Of a DNA stretch of 16,627 nt, positions 1-7,361 are shown piece by piece. Each line of letters opens with the position of its first letter. The first letter of the stretch is position 1. Source of the DNA: CAVALG01 sp963630555 (GTDB taxonomy: Bacteria; Bacillota; Clostridia; Oscillospirales; Acutalibacteraceae). Below the pieces are notes generated by a model. That model saw only the letters and a list, made by a program, of their open reading frames with translations, was not told the DNA's origin and did no database searches. A program made the position numbers and the translations under genes. Location of the stretch: assembly GCA_963630555.1 (NCBI GenBank), contig CAVGND010000035.1, forward strand, positions 1 through 16,627. The letters are read 5' to 3'.

Positions 1-223
1 GCGGCAAGGTAATTATGACATTTCAATTTGTGAACGTAGATTTTATGTTTGGCATAGCATTAGTTCGAGTCCGGGTGGTGAGGCAACAATAAATTCTCAT
101 ATAAAAAATGAGGTCTGATTTTGAGAAATACAGGCGTCCCCCCGGTTCAAGTCCACTTAGCCGAACATTTTATGGGTTTTGTGCCCTGAAATTATCTTTT
201 GAAATTTGCCCCTAAAACAGCGA
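1..223. other. Intergenic stretch, no gene recognised
   Basis: I find no convincing coding frame. Two nonamers match the tRNA T-arm consensus GTTCRANTC (63-71 and 145-153) and lie 82 nt apart, about the pitch of a tRNA array. No matching T-stems or acceptor stems could be built around either, so at most these are decayed tRNA remnants. The stretch may also hold the end of a gene lying outside the window. Confidence 0.3.
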
Positions 224-249
224 AAAACCCTTGATTTCTCAAGGGTTTT
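224..249 (-). terminator. Rho-independent terminator of the tRNA-Gly/tRNA-Arg unit
   Basis: An 11-bp perfect stem (224-234 with 239-249) closes a 4-nt loop. Read on the minus strand it follows the tRNA-Arg gene and ends in a run of T, as expected for an intrinsic terminator. Confidence 0.8.
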
Positions 250-279
250 GGGCTTTTGTGCTTTATAGTCACACAGGAC

Positions 280-356
280 TGGCGCGCTGAAAGGGACTCG
301 AACCCCCGACCCTCTGCTTAGAAGGCAGATGCTCTATCCGGCTGAGCTATCAGCGC
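280..356 (-). tRNA. tRNA-Arg (anticodon UCU)
   Basis: The minus strand folds as a full cloverleaf. The 7-bp acceptor stem begins GCGCTGA, the anticodon loop is CTTCTAA giving anticodon TCT, and the T-loop is TTCGAGT. The 3' CCA is encoded. It decodes AGA. It lies 33 nt downstream of tRNA-Gly in the same orientation and is probably co-transcribed with it. A small hairpin (365-385) separates the two and may guide processing. Confidence 0.95.
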
Positions 357-389
357 AAAAATAAACTGCCTGAATCCAAGGCAGTCTAA

Positions 390-463
<74 letters not shown>

Positions 464-481
464 ATCGCTACGACGGTAACT

Positions 482-510
482 ATAATACCACAACCACCGC
501 CGTTAGTCAA
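482..510 (-). promoter_or_regulatory. Sigma-A promoter for the tRNA-Gly/tRNA-Arg unit
   Basis: On the minus strand, TTGACT (510-505) is followed after exactly 17 nt by TATTAT (487-482). This lies about 20 nt upstream of the tRNA-Gly 5' end. Confidence 0.75.
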
Positions 511-639
511 GTATTTTTGAAAATTTTATTTCTACATTTTATTAGGTGTCGAAGCATTTGGACAGTTGACCTCTTGCCTATTGCATTGCTGTAAAAAATT
601 GTTACAATCATAAAAATTGCTAAAGGAGCGACAGTATAA

Positions 640-1260
640 ATGTTTGAAGATGCAAGAAACAAAAAATATAAGTACAGTACTTTTGAATTGACGGAAACGA
701 ATGAGTGTTATAAATGGGGATGGTGCTACTCGGCAAAAGAATTAGAGAAAAAGTTTAAGAAACTTTTTGTAGGTAAAGCCGTAAAAGGCTTATATATTGA
801 TTTAGGAAGTTATCTTGAAAATTACGAAAAATTCCCCACTCCGTTTATTGATATTTCCTCTAACGGCGGCGGCAGTAAAATCATATTCGATGATACCGTA
901 TTGGAGTTAAAACGGCACGCCGAAGGACAGTTCAACTATAATATTGCTCCTTTAAACTGCTATAAAATAACGGAATATAACGATTATCCGCCGCAGGATG
1001 ATGATCGTTACTATTCTTATTTGAACATTGAAGACCACGATATAACCGCAAAAATTTCAAACCAAACGGTAACCGAAATACGCGTCCCCGGAACGGATAT
1101 GGGGTGCTTCAGGTGCAACGATTTTAACGAAGAAAAGGCGGATGCAGCAGCAAAATCAAATGACCTGCCATCAGAGATTGATTTATATATAAACGGCCAT
1201 ATTATTCGACTGATTGGGGATGATATGGAGTATTACAGAGTCAGTATCGAAAAAGCGTAA
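640..1260 (+). CDS. Hypothetical protein (206 aa)
   Basis: I do not recognise a named domain. The product is a soluble, acidic protein with no signal peptide or membrane segment. Its first 60 residues are rich in Tyr, Trp and Lys, with a Cys-Tyr-Lys-Trp-Gly-Trp-Cys stretch near residue 23 followed by a Lys-rich helix. The rest is beta-rich, with Gly-Gly-Gly at about 76 and many Asp/Tyr residues. A Shine-Dalgarno AAAGGAG at 622-628 supports the ATG start, although its 11-nt spacing is long. No clear promoter was found. The stop lies one nucleotide from the stop of the convergent ligA, with no terminator between them, so the two transcripts must overlap at their 3' ends. Confidence 0.75.
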   Translation: MFEDARNKKYKYSTFELTETNECYKWGWCYSAKELEKKFKKLFVGKAVKGLYIDLGSYLENYEKFPTPFIDISSNGGGSKIIFDDTVLELKRHAEGQFNYNIAPLNCYKITEYNDYPPQDDDRYYSYLNIEDHDITAKISNQTVTEIRVPGTDMGCFRCNDFNEEKADAAAKSNDLPSEIDLYINGHIIRLIGDDMEYYRVSIEKA

Positions 1261-1261
1261 A

Positions 1262-3241
1262 TCATATCATTTTCAAAAAATCCGATTCGCTTATTATAGA
1301 TATTCCGAGTTGCGCCGCTTTATCAAGTTTGCTGCCGGCGTCCTCCCCTGCCAGGACATAATCCGTATTTTTTGAAACACTTGATGAAACCTTGCCGCCG
1401 TTATCTTCAATCAACTTTGCCGCTTCATTTCGTTTAAGTGTCGGAAGAGTTCCGGTAAGGACAAATTTAAGACCTTTAAGCGAGTCACCCACGGGCTTTG
1501 AAAGGCTTTTCATATTAACGCCCACGCTCACTAATTCGTCAATCAGGCAACGTGTTTGCGGCAACGAGAAAAAGTTAACAACCGATGCGGCAACAGTTTT
1601 TCCGAACCCGTCAATGCTTTCAATATCTTCGGCAGACGCGGAAAAAATCGACTCGATATCACCGAATTTTTCGGATAAAAGTTTTGCGGCTTTTTGACCC
1701 ACATTGCGTATTCCCAAACCGTAAACCAGTCTGCTTAAATCATTTGATTTAGATTTTTCAATCGCCTTTAAAATATTGTCGGCAGACTTTTCGCCCGACC
1801 GTTCAAGCAGGCTTATATCTTCTGTTTTTAACTTATATATATCCGCAGGGTTACGGATTAAATTCGCGTTTACCAACTGTTCGATAATCGCAGGGCCCAA
1901 GCCCTCGATATCCATAGCGTCCCGCGAAACAAAATGAAACAGATTTCTAAGCAGTTGTGCGGGGCATTCGGGCGAATTGCAGCGAATTACCGCCTCGTTC
2001 TCGTATCTTGTAACTGGCGAACCGCAGGAAGGACAAAATTCGGGCATTTTAAACGGCACGCCGCTTGGTGATTTTTCTTTCACGCCTACGACCTCGGGGA
2101 TTATCTCCCCTGCTTTTCTTACAATTACGGTATCCCCTATTGCGATGTCTTTATGTTTTATAAAATCTTCATTATGCAGCACAGCGCGGCTTACCGATGT
2201 GCCCGAAAGTTCTATGGTATCAAACACTGCGGTAGGAGTGAGCGCACCCGTCCTGCCGACATTGATTTCGATATTACGCAACACGGTTGCTTTTTCTTCG
2301 GGCGGGTATTTATAGGCAACAGCCCATTTAGGAAATTTGGAAGTACTGCCGAGTATTTCCCTTGAGTTCAGGTTGTTTACCTTTATAACGGCACCGTCGA
2401 TATCAAAACCGAGTTCTCCGCGTTCTTCGCCTATCCTTTTAACCTCTTCGATTGCCGATTCAATATCGGCGCATTTTTTGTAAAACGGCAAGACGGTAAA
2501 GCCTATCGACTTTAAAAAATCAAGCGACTCGGTATGGCTCACATAATTATGTGAGCCTATTTTTTGCACATTAAATACAAATATATCGAGTTTTCTTTTC
2601 TCGGTAATCGAAGGATTCTTTTGTCTGAGCGACCCTGCGGCAGCGTTACGGGGATTTTTTGAGATTTTCTCTTCGTTGATTTCCTGCCATTTTATAAGTT
2701 CGTTAAAACTTTTGTGCGACATATAAACTTCGCCGCGTACCTCAATATCGTCCGTGTAACCGTTCAATTTTTTAGGTATGGATTTAACTGTCATAAGATT
2801 ATCGGTCACATTTTCGCCCACATCACCGTCGCCGCGTGTTGAGCCGCGGATAAAATTGCCGCCGGAATATTCAAGAGATACCGATAATCCGTCAATTTTA
2901 GGTTCAACCGAGTATTCGACAGTGTTGCCGATTGTTTCGCGAACGCGGGCATCAAATGCTCGCACCTCGTCAAAACTGAATACATCCTGCAAACTTTCCA
3001 TGCGTATTTCGTGAATTACCGGCGAAAATTGCACGTTCCTCGTTCCGCCGATACGCCCAGATGGTGAGGACGCGTCGGAAAATTGCGGAAAATCCTTTTC
3101 AAGCGCTTTTAATTCCCTTTGCAGCATATCATATTCATAGTCTGATATTTCGGGATCGTCCTGATTATAATATTTATTATTATGATATTCAATCGTCTGC
3201 CGCAATTCTTCAATTCTTTGCTTTGCGTTGTTTTCGTCCAT
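1262..3241 (-). CDS. ligA: NAD+-dependent DNA ligase LigA
   Basis: Seals 3'-OH/5'-phosphate nicks during replication and repair, using NAD+ as the AMP donor (EC 6.5.1.2). At 659 aa it has the usual length. The N-terminal Ia domain has the HxxxYY-type NMN-binding region (around Tyr24-Tyr25). The adenylation motif KIDG is at 115-118, with Lys115 the AMP-accepting residue. The EE and DGAVIK segments of the nucleotidyltransferase domain follow, then an OB fold. A four-Cys zinc finger uses Cys403, 406, 421 and 426. Helix-hairpin-helix repeats cover about 440-575, and a C-terminal BRCT domain covers about 587-659. No key residue is missing. The ATG at 3241 has a GGAAGG-type site upstream. The gene lies 52 nt downstream of yunB on the same strand and is probably in the same transcript; in other Clostridia it is often with pcrA instead. 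Confidence 0.97.
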   Translation of the reverse strand: MDENNAKQRIEELRQTIEYHNNKYYNQDDPEISDYEYDMLQRELKALEKDFPQFSDASSPSGRIGGTRNVQFSPVIHEIRMESLQDVFSFDEVRAFDARVRETIGNTVEYSVEPKIDGLSVSLEYSGGNFIRGSTRGDGDVGENVTDNLMTVKSIPKKLNGYTDDIEVRGEVYMSHKSFNELIKWQEINEEKISKNPRNAAAGSLRQKNPSITEKRKLDIFVFNVQKIGSHNYVSHTESLDFLKSIGFTVLPFYKKCADIESAIEEVKRIGEERGELGFDIDGAVIKVNNLNSREILGSTSKFPKWAVAYKYPPEEKATVLRNIEINVGRTGALTPTAVFDTIELSGTSVSRAVLHNEDFIKHKDIAIGDTVIVRKAGEIIPEVVGVKEKSPSGVPFKMPEFCPSCGSPVTRYENEAVIRCNSPECPAQLLRNLFHFVSRDAMDIEGLGPAIIEQLVNANLIRNPADIYKLKTEDISLLERSGEKSADNILKAIEKSKSNDLSRLVYGLGIRNVGQKAAKLLSEKFGDIESIFSASAEDIESIDGFGKTVAASVVNFFSLPQTRCLIDELVSVGVNMKSLSKPVGDSLKGLKFVLTGTLPTLKRNEAAKLIEDNGGKVSSSVSKNTDYVLAGEDAGSKLDKAAQLGISIISESDFLKMI

Positions 3242-3293
3242 TATTTTAACATTTCCTTCCCAACCTGCAGATTATCGGTATTAGCGGTTTTAA

Positions 3294-3977
3294 TCAATTT
3301 TTCTCGGCCTTGTAATTATTAATATCATCGGGCACATCGCTTTCCTCCGAAACATCAATAACATTTGTGTATGCTTCGGGTATATCGCCTACAATAACCG
3401 TTTCGGCGATAATATATGTTCCGCTGATCACTTCTTCCGCCCTGTAAAGCGGCATAAGTATATAGATATTTGATTTGATTGTAAGCGTAATTTGGTGCAG
3501 TGATTGATTTATGCCCGCTTCCAGAAAACGGCTTTCGGTATCGGTAAACATCGGAGCACTGATTTTTGTTTTGATTTTAATGTCAGGGCCGCGTCCGATA
3601 AGGTACTGATTTCCCGTAAGCGTTCCGAACGGGACGGAAATTATAAAGTCTTCATCACCCGAAATGTTTTTTTGAACATCGTCAATAATTTCCGAAACAA
3701 TGCGATTCATATTCAATGTATCAATTTCAATCGACTGTACGTTACCGTCCTCACTTCTGTTGATTACCGAAAGATCGCTGTACGTGAATTTTTCCTTTTT
3801 AAGCACATTCGACATTGATTTGCTGACAGCACTGTTTAAAAGTATAACGGACTGAGAACGTGCATATTCCCGAATTAACGGCCTTAGAGATATATCCGTA
3901 TATATAAATGCGGCAGCCGAAATAATCACGGCAGTAATCAAAAGCGATATCCATCTTTTAAATATTGTTTTTTTCAT
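3294..3977 (-). CDS. yunB: Sporulation protein YunB
   Basis: YunB is a membrane-anchored sporulation protein expressed in the mother cell under sigma-E in Bacillus subtilis; its exact biochemical role is not settled. The sequence has one N-terminal transmembrane segment (about residues 10-30), then the typical Arg-Pro-Leu-Ile-Arg-Glu-Tyr-Ala-Arg-Ser-Gln region. The middle contains the family's SVPFGTLTG-like and GRGPDIKIKT segments, and the C-terminus is beta-rich. The ATG at 3977 is preferred over the in-frame GTG at 3983 because the Shine-Dalgarno AGAGGTG overlaps the GTG. This gives 227 aa, close to the family length. The gene precedes ligA. Its 5' leader contains an inverted repeat that pairs with the Shine-Dalgarno. 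It indicates a spore-forming host. Confidence 0.88.
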   Translation of the reverse strand: MKKTIFKRWISLLITAVIISAAAFIYTDISLRPLIREYARSQSVILLNSAVSKSMSNVLKKEKFTYSDLSVINRSEDGNVQSIEIDTLNMNRIVSEIIDDVQKNISGDEDFIISVPFGTLTGNQYLIGRGPDIKIKTKISAPMFTDTESRFLEAGINQSLHQITLTIKSNIYILMPLYRAEEVISGTYIIAETVIVGDIPEAYTNVIDVSEESDVPDDINNYKAEKN

Positions 3978-3982
3978 AGCCA

Positions 3983-4025
3983 CACCTCTTTTAACCTATT
4001 TTACGAAAAACAGGTATAAGAGGTG
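3983..4025 (-). promoter_or_regulatory. Inverted repeat masking the yunB ribosome binding site
   Basis: CACCTCTT (3983-3990) is exactly complementary to AAGAGGTG (4018-4025). Partly paired inner arms (about 3995-4002 with 4006-4014) surround a short centre. On the minus-strand transcript the downstream arm is the yunB Shine-Dalgarno itself, so the hairpin would hide it. It could instead be an operator. No T-run makes it a terminator for yunB. Confidence 0.5.
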
Positions 4026-4108
4026 AAAACAGAACATATATATCATATCACATTTTTTTTAATTATCAAAGGTTTTTCTTAAAAAGGGCTGTCAGCGAAA
4101 AAAATAAA

Positions 4109-4137
4109 TTGACAAATGCCGATAAGAATACTATCAT
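4109..4137 (+). promoter_or_regulatory. Sigma-A promoter of ddh
   Basis: TTGACA (4109-4114), a 17-nt spacer and TATCAT (4132-4137) lie just upstream of the ddh Shine-Dalgarno (AAGGTGAT). The leader would be only about 25-30 nt. Confidence 0.75.
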
Positions 4138-4170
4138 TATTTCAGTAAAAAATTTTATAAAGGTGATAGT

Positions 4171-5151
4171 ATGAAAATAGGTATATACGGTTACGGTAAC
4201 CTGGGCAGAGGTGTGGAAATTGCCGCTGCCGGTTCGGATGATTTTGAAATATTCGGTGTCTTTACACGGCGCAATCCCGAAACGGTAAAAACGGTTTACG
4301 ACACTACGGCGGTATATCCGGCAAACGAAGTGCTTAAGTATAAAGAGCAGATAGATGTTATGATAATATGCGGCGGCAGTGCAACCGACCTGCCCGAAAT
4401 GACGCCGCAGCTTGCTGAAAATTTTAATGTGGTTGACAGTTTCGATACGCACGCCGATATACCTAAACACTTTGCTAAAGTTGATAAAGCGGCGAAACAA
4501 GGCAAAAAAGTCGCTGTTATTTCGGCTGGTTGGGATCCAGGAATGTTTTCGCTTGCGCGGTTATACAGTAATGTAATTCTGCCGCAGGGCAAGGATTATA
4601 CATTTTGGGGCAAGGGAATAAGTCAGGGGCACTCCGACGCAATCAGGCGCATTGACGGAGTGATTGACGCACGGCAATACACCTGCCCCAACAATGAAGC
4701 AATCGCTTCGGTACGCAGCGGCGAAACACCCGAACTGACAACACGGCAAAAACACACAAGGCTTTGCTATGTTGTTGCGAAGGAGGGCGCAGATAAGAAG
4801 CGTATCGAACAGGAAATTAAAAATATGCCGAAGTATTTTGCGGATTACGATACTACCGTGAATTTTATAACCAGGGAGGAATTGGAACGCGACCATAAAG
4901 GTATGCCGCACGGAGGATTTGTTATCAGAACGGGCGTAACCGGTGCGTCGGGCGAAAACCGGCACATAATTGAGTACAGCCTGAAACTTGATTCCAACCC
5001 CGAATTTACGGCAAGTGTGCTTGTTGCGTTTGCGCGTGCGGCAGTTAAAATGCAACTTCGCGGCTGCACAGGCTGCAAAACCGTATTTGATATATCACCT
5101 GCCGACCTTTCTTCCCTGCCCCATGACGAAATAATCGGAACTATGCTCTGA
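4171..5151 (+). CDS. ddh: meso-Diaminopimelate D-dehydrogenase
   Basis: Catalyses the NADPH-dependent reductive amination of L-2-amino-6-oxopimelate (tetrahydrodipicolinate) to meso-diaminopimelate (EC 1.4.1.16). This is a one-step branch that bypasses the acylated intermediates on the way to lysine and peptidoglycan. The 326-aa length matches the family. The N-terminal Rossmann loop is GYGNLGRGVE (7-16). The family's VDSFDTHADIP segment follows at about 88, then SAGWDPGMFSL near 118-128 and the FWGKGISQGHSDAIRRI substrate/dimer region near 145-161. Hydrophobic C-terminal sequence ends in DEIIGTML. The ATG at 4171 is supported by AAGGTGAT a few bases upstream. The gene stands alone, divergent from yunB, with its own promoter and a strong downstream terminator. 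Confidence 0.95.
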   Translation: MKIGIYGYGNLGRGVEIAAAGSDDFEIFGVFTRRNPETVKTVYDTTAVYPANEVLKYKEQIDVMIICGGSATDLPEMTPQLAENFNVVDSFDTHADIPKHFAKVDKAAKQGKKVAVISAGWDPGMFSLARLYSNVILPQGKDYTFWGKGISQGHSDAIRRIDGVIDARQYTCPNNEAIASVRSGETPELTTRQKHTRLCYVVAKEGADKKRIEQEIKNMPKYFADYDTTVNFITREELERDHKGMPHGGFVIRTGVTGASGENRHIIEYSLKLDSNPEFTASVLVAFARAAVKMQLRGCTGCKTVFDISPADLSSLPHDEIIGTML

Positions 5152-5175
5152 TATAGATCCCAAATACGGTAAGCA

Positions 5176-5234
5176 CAAACCCTCTGACGAGGGGGCTGGC
5201 AAAAATCTTCGATTTTTGACTGAGGGAGAGATAG
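5176..5234. repeat. Intergenic palindromic repeat (CCCTC...GAGGG type)
   Basis: A perfect 8-bp arm pair (5200-5207 with 5211-5218) around a 3-nt loop is flanked by CCCTC/GAGGG blocks at 5180-5195 and 5222-5227. The layout resembles short palindromic elements scattered between genes in many gut Firmicutes. That assignment is from memory of the pattern and only one copy is visible here. Confidence 0.55.
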
Positions 5235-5330
5235 AACTAACAGCAAGAAGAATTTACCGTCTGTTATCAAAACCCCGCCTGCCCCATCTAACATCTGAAA
5301 TCTACTGTCTACAGGTTAATCCAACACATA

Positions 5331-5362
5331 AATCCCCCGAAACAATGCTGTTTCGGGGGATT
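5331..5362. terminator. Strong bidirectional terminator between ddh and the LRR gene
   Basis: A perfect 13-bp GC-rich stem (5331-5343 with 5350-5362) closes a 6-nt loop, with A-rich sequence before it and T-rich sequence after it. It sits 5 nt past the stop of the minus-strand LRR-dockerin gene and also lies downstream of ddh, so it can serve both convergent genes. Confidence 0.88.
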
Positions 5363-5366
5363 AAAT

Positions 5367-6647
5367 TTATTCTATCGGAAATTTTTCTATAATTTGTGCG
5401 TCATATTGAAGAATCAGTATGGCGTCTTTTGTGTTGACCGCTCCGTCACCGTTAAGGTCGCCGACTGTGATTTGCGAGCCGGTCAGCAGTTCCGTTTCGG
5501 TGTCGTGGCGAAGAACGGCGATTGCGTCTTTTATGGTGTAACCCCATCGTCACCGTCTACATCGCCGAGTTTTACGGCGGACTGTGTAATTATATAAAGG
5601 CTGAAATGATCGGTTGTAAAGGTAAGTTTACCGTCATTTAAACCTGCCTTCATATCGGTCAGTGTGCCGTCGCTTTCCGCGGTAGACTTTGCATTTTGCG
5701 CCGTCCATACCGTCGGGCACCGCAATGCTTACGGTAACCTTACCGTTCGGTTGGACTTTTTCCTCACCCTTCATAAGGTCAATGTTGTACGCCGTAAATT
5801 TCTCTGCACCGAGGTTTTTAAGTTGAGTTTCATACTTTTCGCCTATGTTTTCAACCTTTTCGGTTGAAAGCGATACTCCGGTCGACGGAATAACGCTGCT
5901 GTCGGTTGATATAGTGATGTTTTTATCGTCACCCTCTACTGTAACAGGTTTGACAATCAACTCAAAATCAATATCATTTTCTACTGCGTATTTGTGAGCC
6001 GTACTGTTTTCCGTTGTTTTTATAACCAAGTTGTTGCAATGATAGAATGCAGAACTGCCTATGCTTGTCACACTATCGGGTATGGTTATACTTGTAAGGT
6101 TTTTAGAGAAGGCAAATGCGTAACCTCCTACATTTGTTACACCATTCGGTATTATTATACTTGTAAAGTTTTCGCACCAGGAGAATGCGTAATTGCCTAT
6201 GCTTGTTACACGGTTCGGTATTTCTATATTTGTAATCCCTGTGCAACCGTCAAATGCAAAACCGTCTATACTTGTTACACCGTCGGGTATAGATATACTT
6301 GTAAGACTTGTGCAACCTCTGAATGCATACAATCCTATGCTTGTCACACTTTTCGGTATAATTGTACTTGTAAGATTTCTACACTGATAAAATGCATAGG
6401 ATCCGATATTTGTTACGCCCTGTTTAACGGTAACCGTTGTGATATTCACACCCCACGGTGCGGTGTATTTACTATATCCCGCCATTTTACCGTTGCCGCT
6501 TATAGTAAGGTGAGTTCCGTCAAGCGTCCAGGTGCAGTCGCCTGTTGTGCCGCTTGTTGTTTCCGCGCTTGCGGTAACTGTAATCGGTATAACGGAAAAC
6601 AGCAGCGCAACCGCTAACATGACAGAAAGAAACTTTTTAATTCTCAT
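5367..6647 (-). pseudogene. Secreted BspA-type leucine-rich-repeat protein with C-terminal dockerin, two frameshifts
   Basis: A signal peptide (Lys-rich start, hydrophobic 8-22, cleavage near Ala-Ser-Ala at about 26-28) is followed by a Cys-Thr-Trp-Thr-Leu-Asp-Gly lead-in. About six LRR_5 repeats of 23 residues follow (pattern VTSIGxYAFxxCxxLTSIxIP, about 75-215), then a beta-rich linker. The open frame ends at 5634 after a 1-nt shift near 5680. The protein then continues in another frame to 5533, where a second shift, probably a duplicated AC at about 5535-5540, leads into the rest of a type I dockerin. Two Ca-binding repeats (DVDGD...KDA and DLNGDG...KDA) end at a TAA at 5367. The two insertions total 3 nt, so the repaired product would be about 425 aa. 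It would have been a surface or cellulosome-type adhesion protein. Alternatives are sequencing error or phase variation. Confidence 0.85.
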
Positions 6648-6705
6648 TTCCTCAACTCCTACTTTTATGTTATTTAATATTACCGCGCAAAAATTTACAA
6701 TTAAG

Positions 6706-6733
6706 AGTATACTACAAAACCAAAAAATGTCAA
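6706..6733 (-). promoter_or_regulatory. Sigma-A promoter of the LRR-dockerin gene
   Basis: On the minus strand TTGACA (6733-6728) and TATACT (6711-6706) are separated by 16 nt, about 60 nt upstream of the ATG at 6647. Confidence 0.7.
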
Positions 6734-6751
6734 GGATTGGTGTAAAAAATA

Positions 6752-6772
6752 CCGCTGCTTTTAAAGCAGCGG
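6752..6772 (-). terminator. Terminator of the HPr-like gene
   Basis: A 21-nt palindrome (6752-6761 with 6763-6772) is followed on the minus strand by a TATTTTTTAC tail. It is about 105 nt past the HPr-like stop codon and just upstream of the LRR promoter, so it separates the two minus-strand genes. The stretch 6773-6877 between it and the stop holds nothing else I can identify. Confidence 0.75.
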
Positions 6773-6877
6773 CAAAACACCTAAGAACAATTTAATATTT
6801 AAAATGCCGTTTATGTACCGCGGAAGTTCCGTCTACATTATCCCGGCAAGGAAATAACAAAAGCGCGGGGCGCCTTA

Positions 6878-7141
6878 TCAGTCCTTTTTCTCGGGGACTT
6901 CATGGTAAAGGTTAAGCCTGAACATAAGCGCTTCATCATCAGGGTTGGTGCAGCGAATATATGCGCCTTCGACAAGTCCGCCCTTTAAGATGTTCGCAAT
7001 GCCCATTATCTGACAAAGTTTAGATTTAAGGTTAAGAACGTCGCCTTCGTCAGTTTCAAGAAAGACATCACCTTTACAAGCGTCAACAGTTTTTATAAGA
7101 TCCGCAATATTGATGTTGTGTACAAGATTTAATCTATTCAT
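6878..7141 (-). CDS. Small HPr-fold-like protein lacking the active histidine
   Basis: This 87-aa protein aligns by eye with the HPr fold. Its GDVFLET strand corresponds to the second strand. A Leu-Lys-Ser-Lys-Leu segment lines up with the Ser46 region of HPr, and an EGAYIRC strand and C-terminal helix complete the pattern. The segment that should read GLHARPA is Asn-Ile-Asn-Ile-Ala-Asp-Leu, so His15 is absent and it cannot be a PTS phosphocarrier. A regulatory or structural role is possible. The ATG at 7141 is chosen because GGAGGTG lies 8 nt upstream and overlaps the alternative GTG at 7150. It is monocistronic, with its own promoter and terminator. The assignment comes from a visual alignment only. 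Confidence 0.6.
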   Translation of the reverse strand: MNRLNLVHNINIADLIKTVDACKGDVFLETDEGDVLNLKSKLCQIMGIANILKGGLVEGAYIRCTNPDDEALMFRLNLYHEVPEKKD

Positions 7142-7164
7142 ACAATTCACCTCCGTATATGTTT

Positions 7165-7192
7165 ATTATACTTATAATGCCCCGAATGTCAA
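7165..7192 (-). promoter_or_regulatory. Near-consensus sigma-A promoter of the HPr-like gene
   Basis: Minus-strand TTGACA (7192-7187), a 16-nt spacer and TATAAT (7170-7165). Both hexamers are exact consensus. Transcription would start about 15 nt before the ribosome binding site, giving a very short leader. Confidence 0.8.
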
Positions 7193-7297
7193 GCGGTTTA
7201 TAAAAGTTTTACAAAGATAATACATTGTTATTATAATTCCGTTAAACAACGCTTTCCGCCGGAATTTTTATACTTTATCGGGCGTTTCCGCCGCACC

Positions 7298-7327
7298 TTG
7301 ACAAATGCGGCGGCACTGTTATATAAT
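7298..7327 (+). promoter_or_regulatory. Sigma-A promoter of comEC
   Basis: TTGACA (7298-7303) and TATAAT (7322-7327), both exact consensus, are separated by 18 nt. The comEC start is 35 nt further on. Confidence 0.75.
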
Positions 7328-7361
7328 GTTGGCGTTATAAGATGTTACGGAAGTGTAGATT

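Noticed and set aside
63..175. Two tRNA-like T-arm motifs at the left edge
   Set aside because: Only the GTTCRANTC nonamer fits; T-stems and acceptor stems do not pair, so no tRNA can be called.
4066..5294. Several open frames on the minus strand opposite ddh
   Set aside because: No ribosome binding sites or recognisable domains; the plus-strand frame is clearly diaminopimelate dehydrogenase.
5994..6617. Long open frame on the plus strand opposite the LRR gene, rich in Tyr and Cys repeats
   Set aside because: It is the antisense shadow of the 69-nt LRR repeats; the minus-strand reading has a signal peptide, a known repeat pattern and a dockerin.
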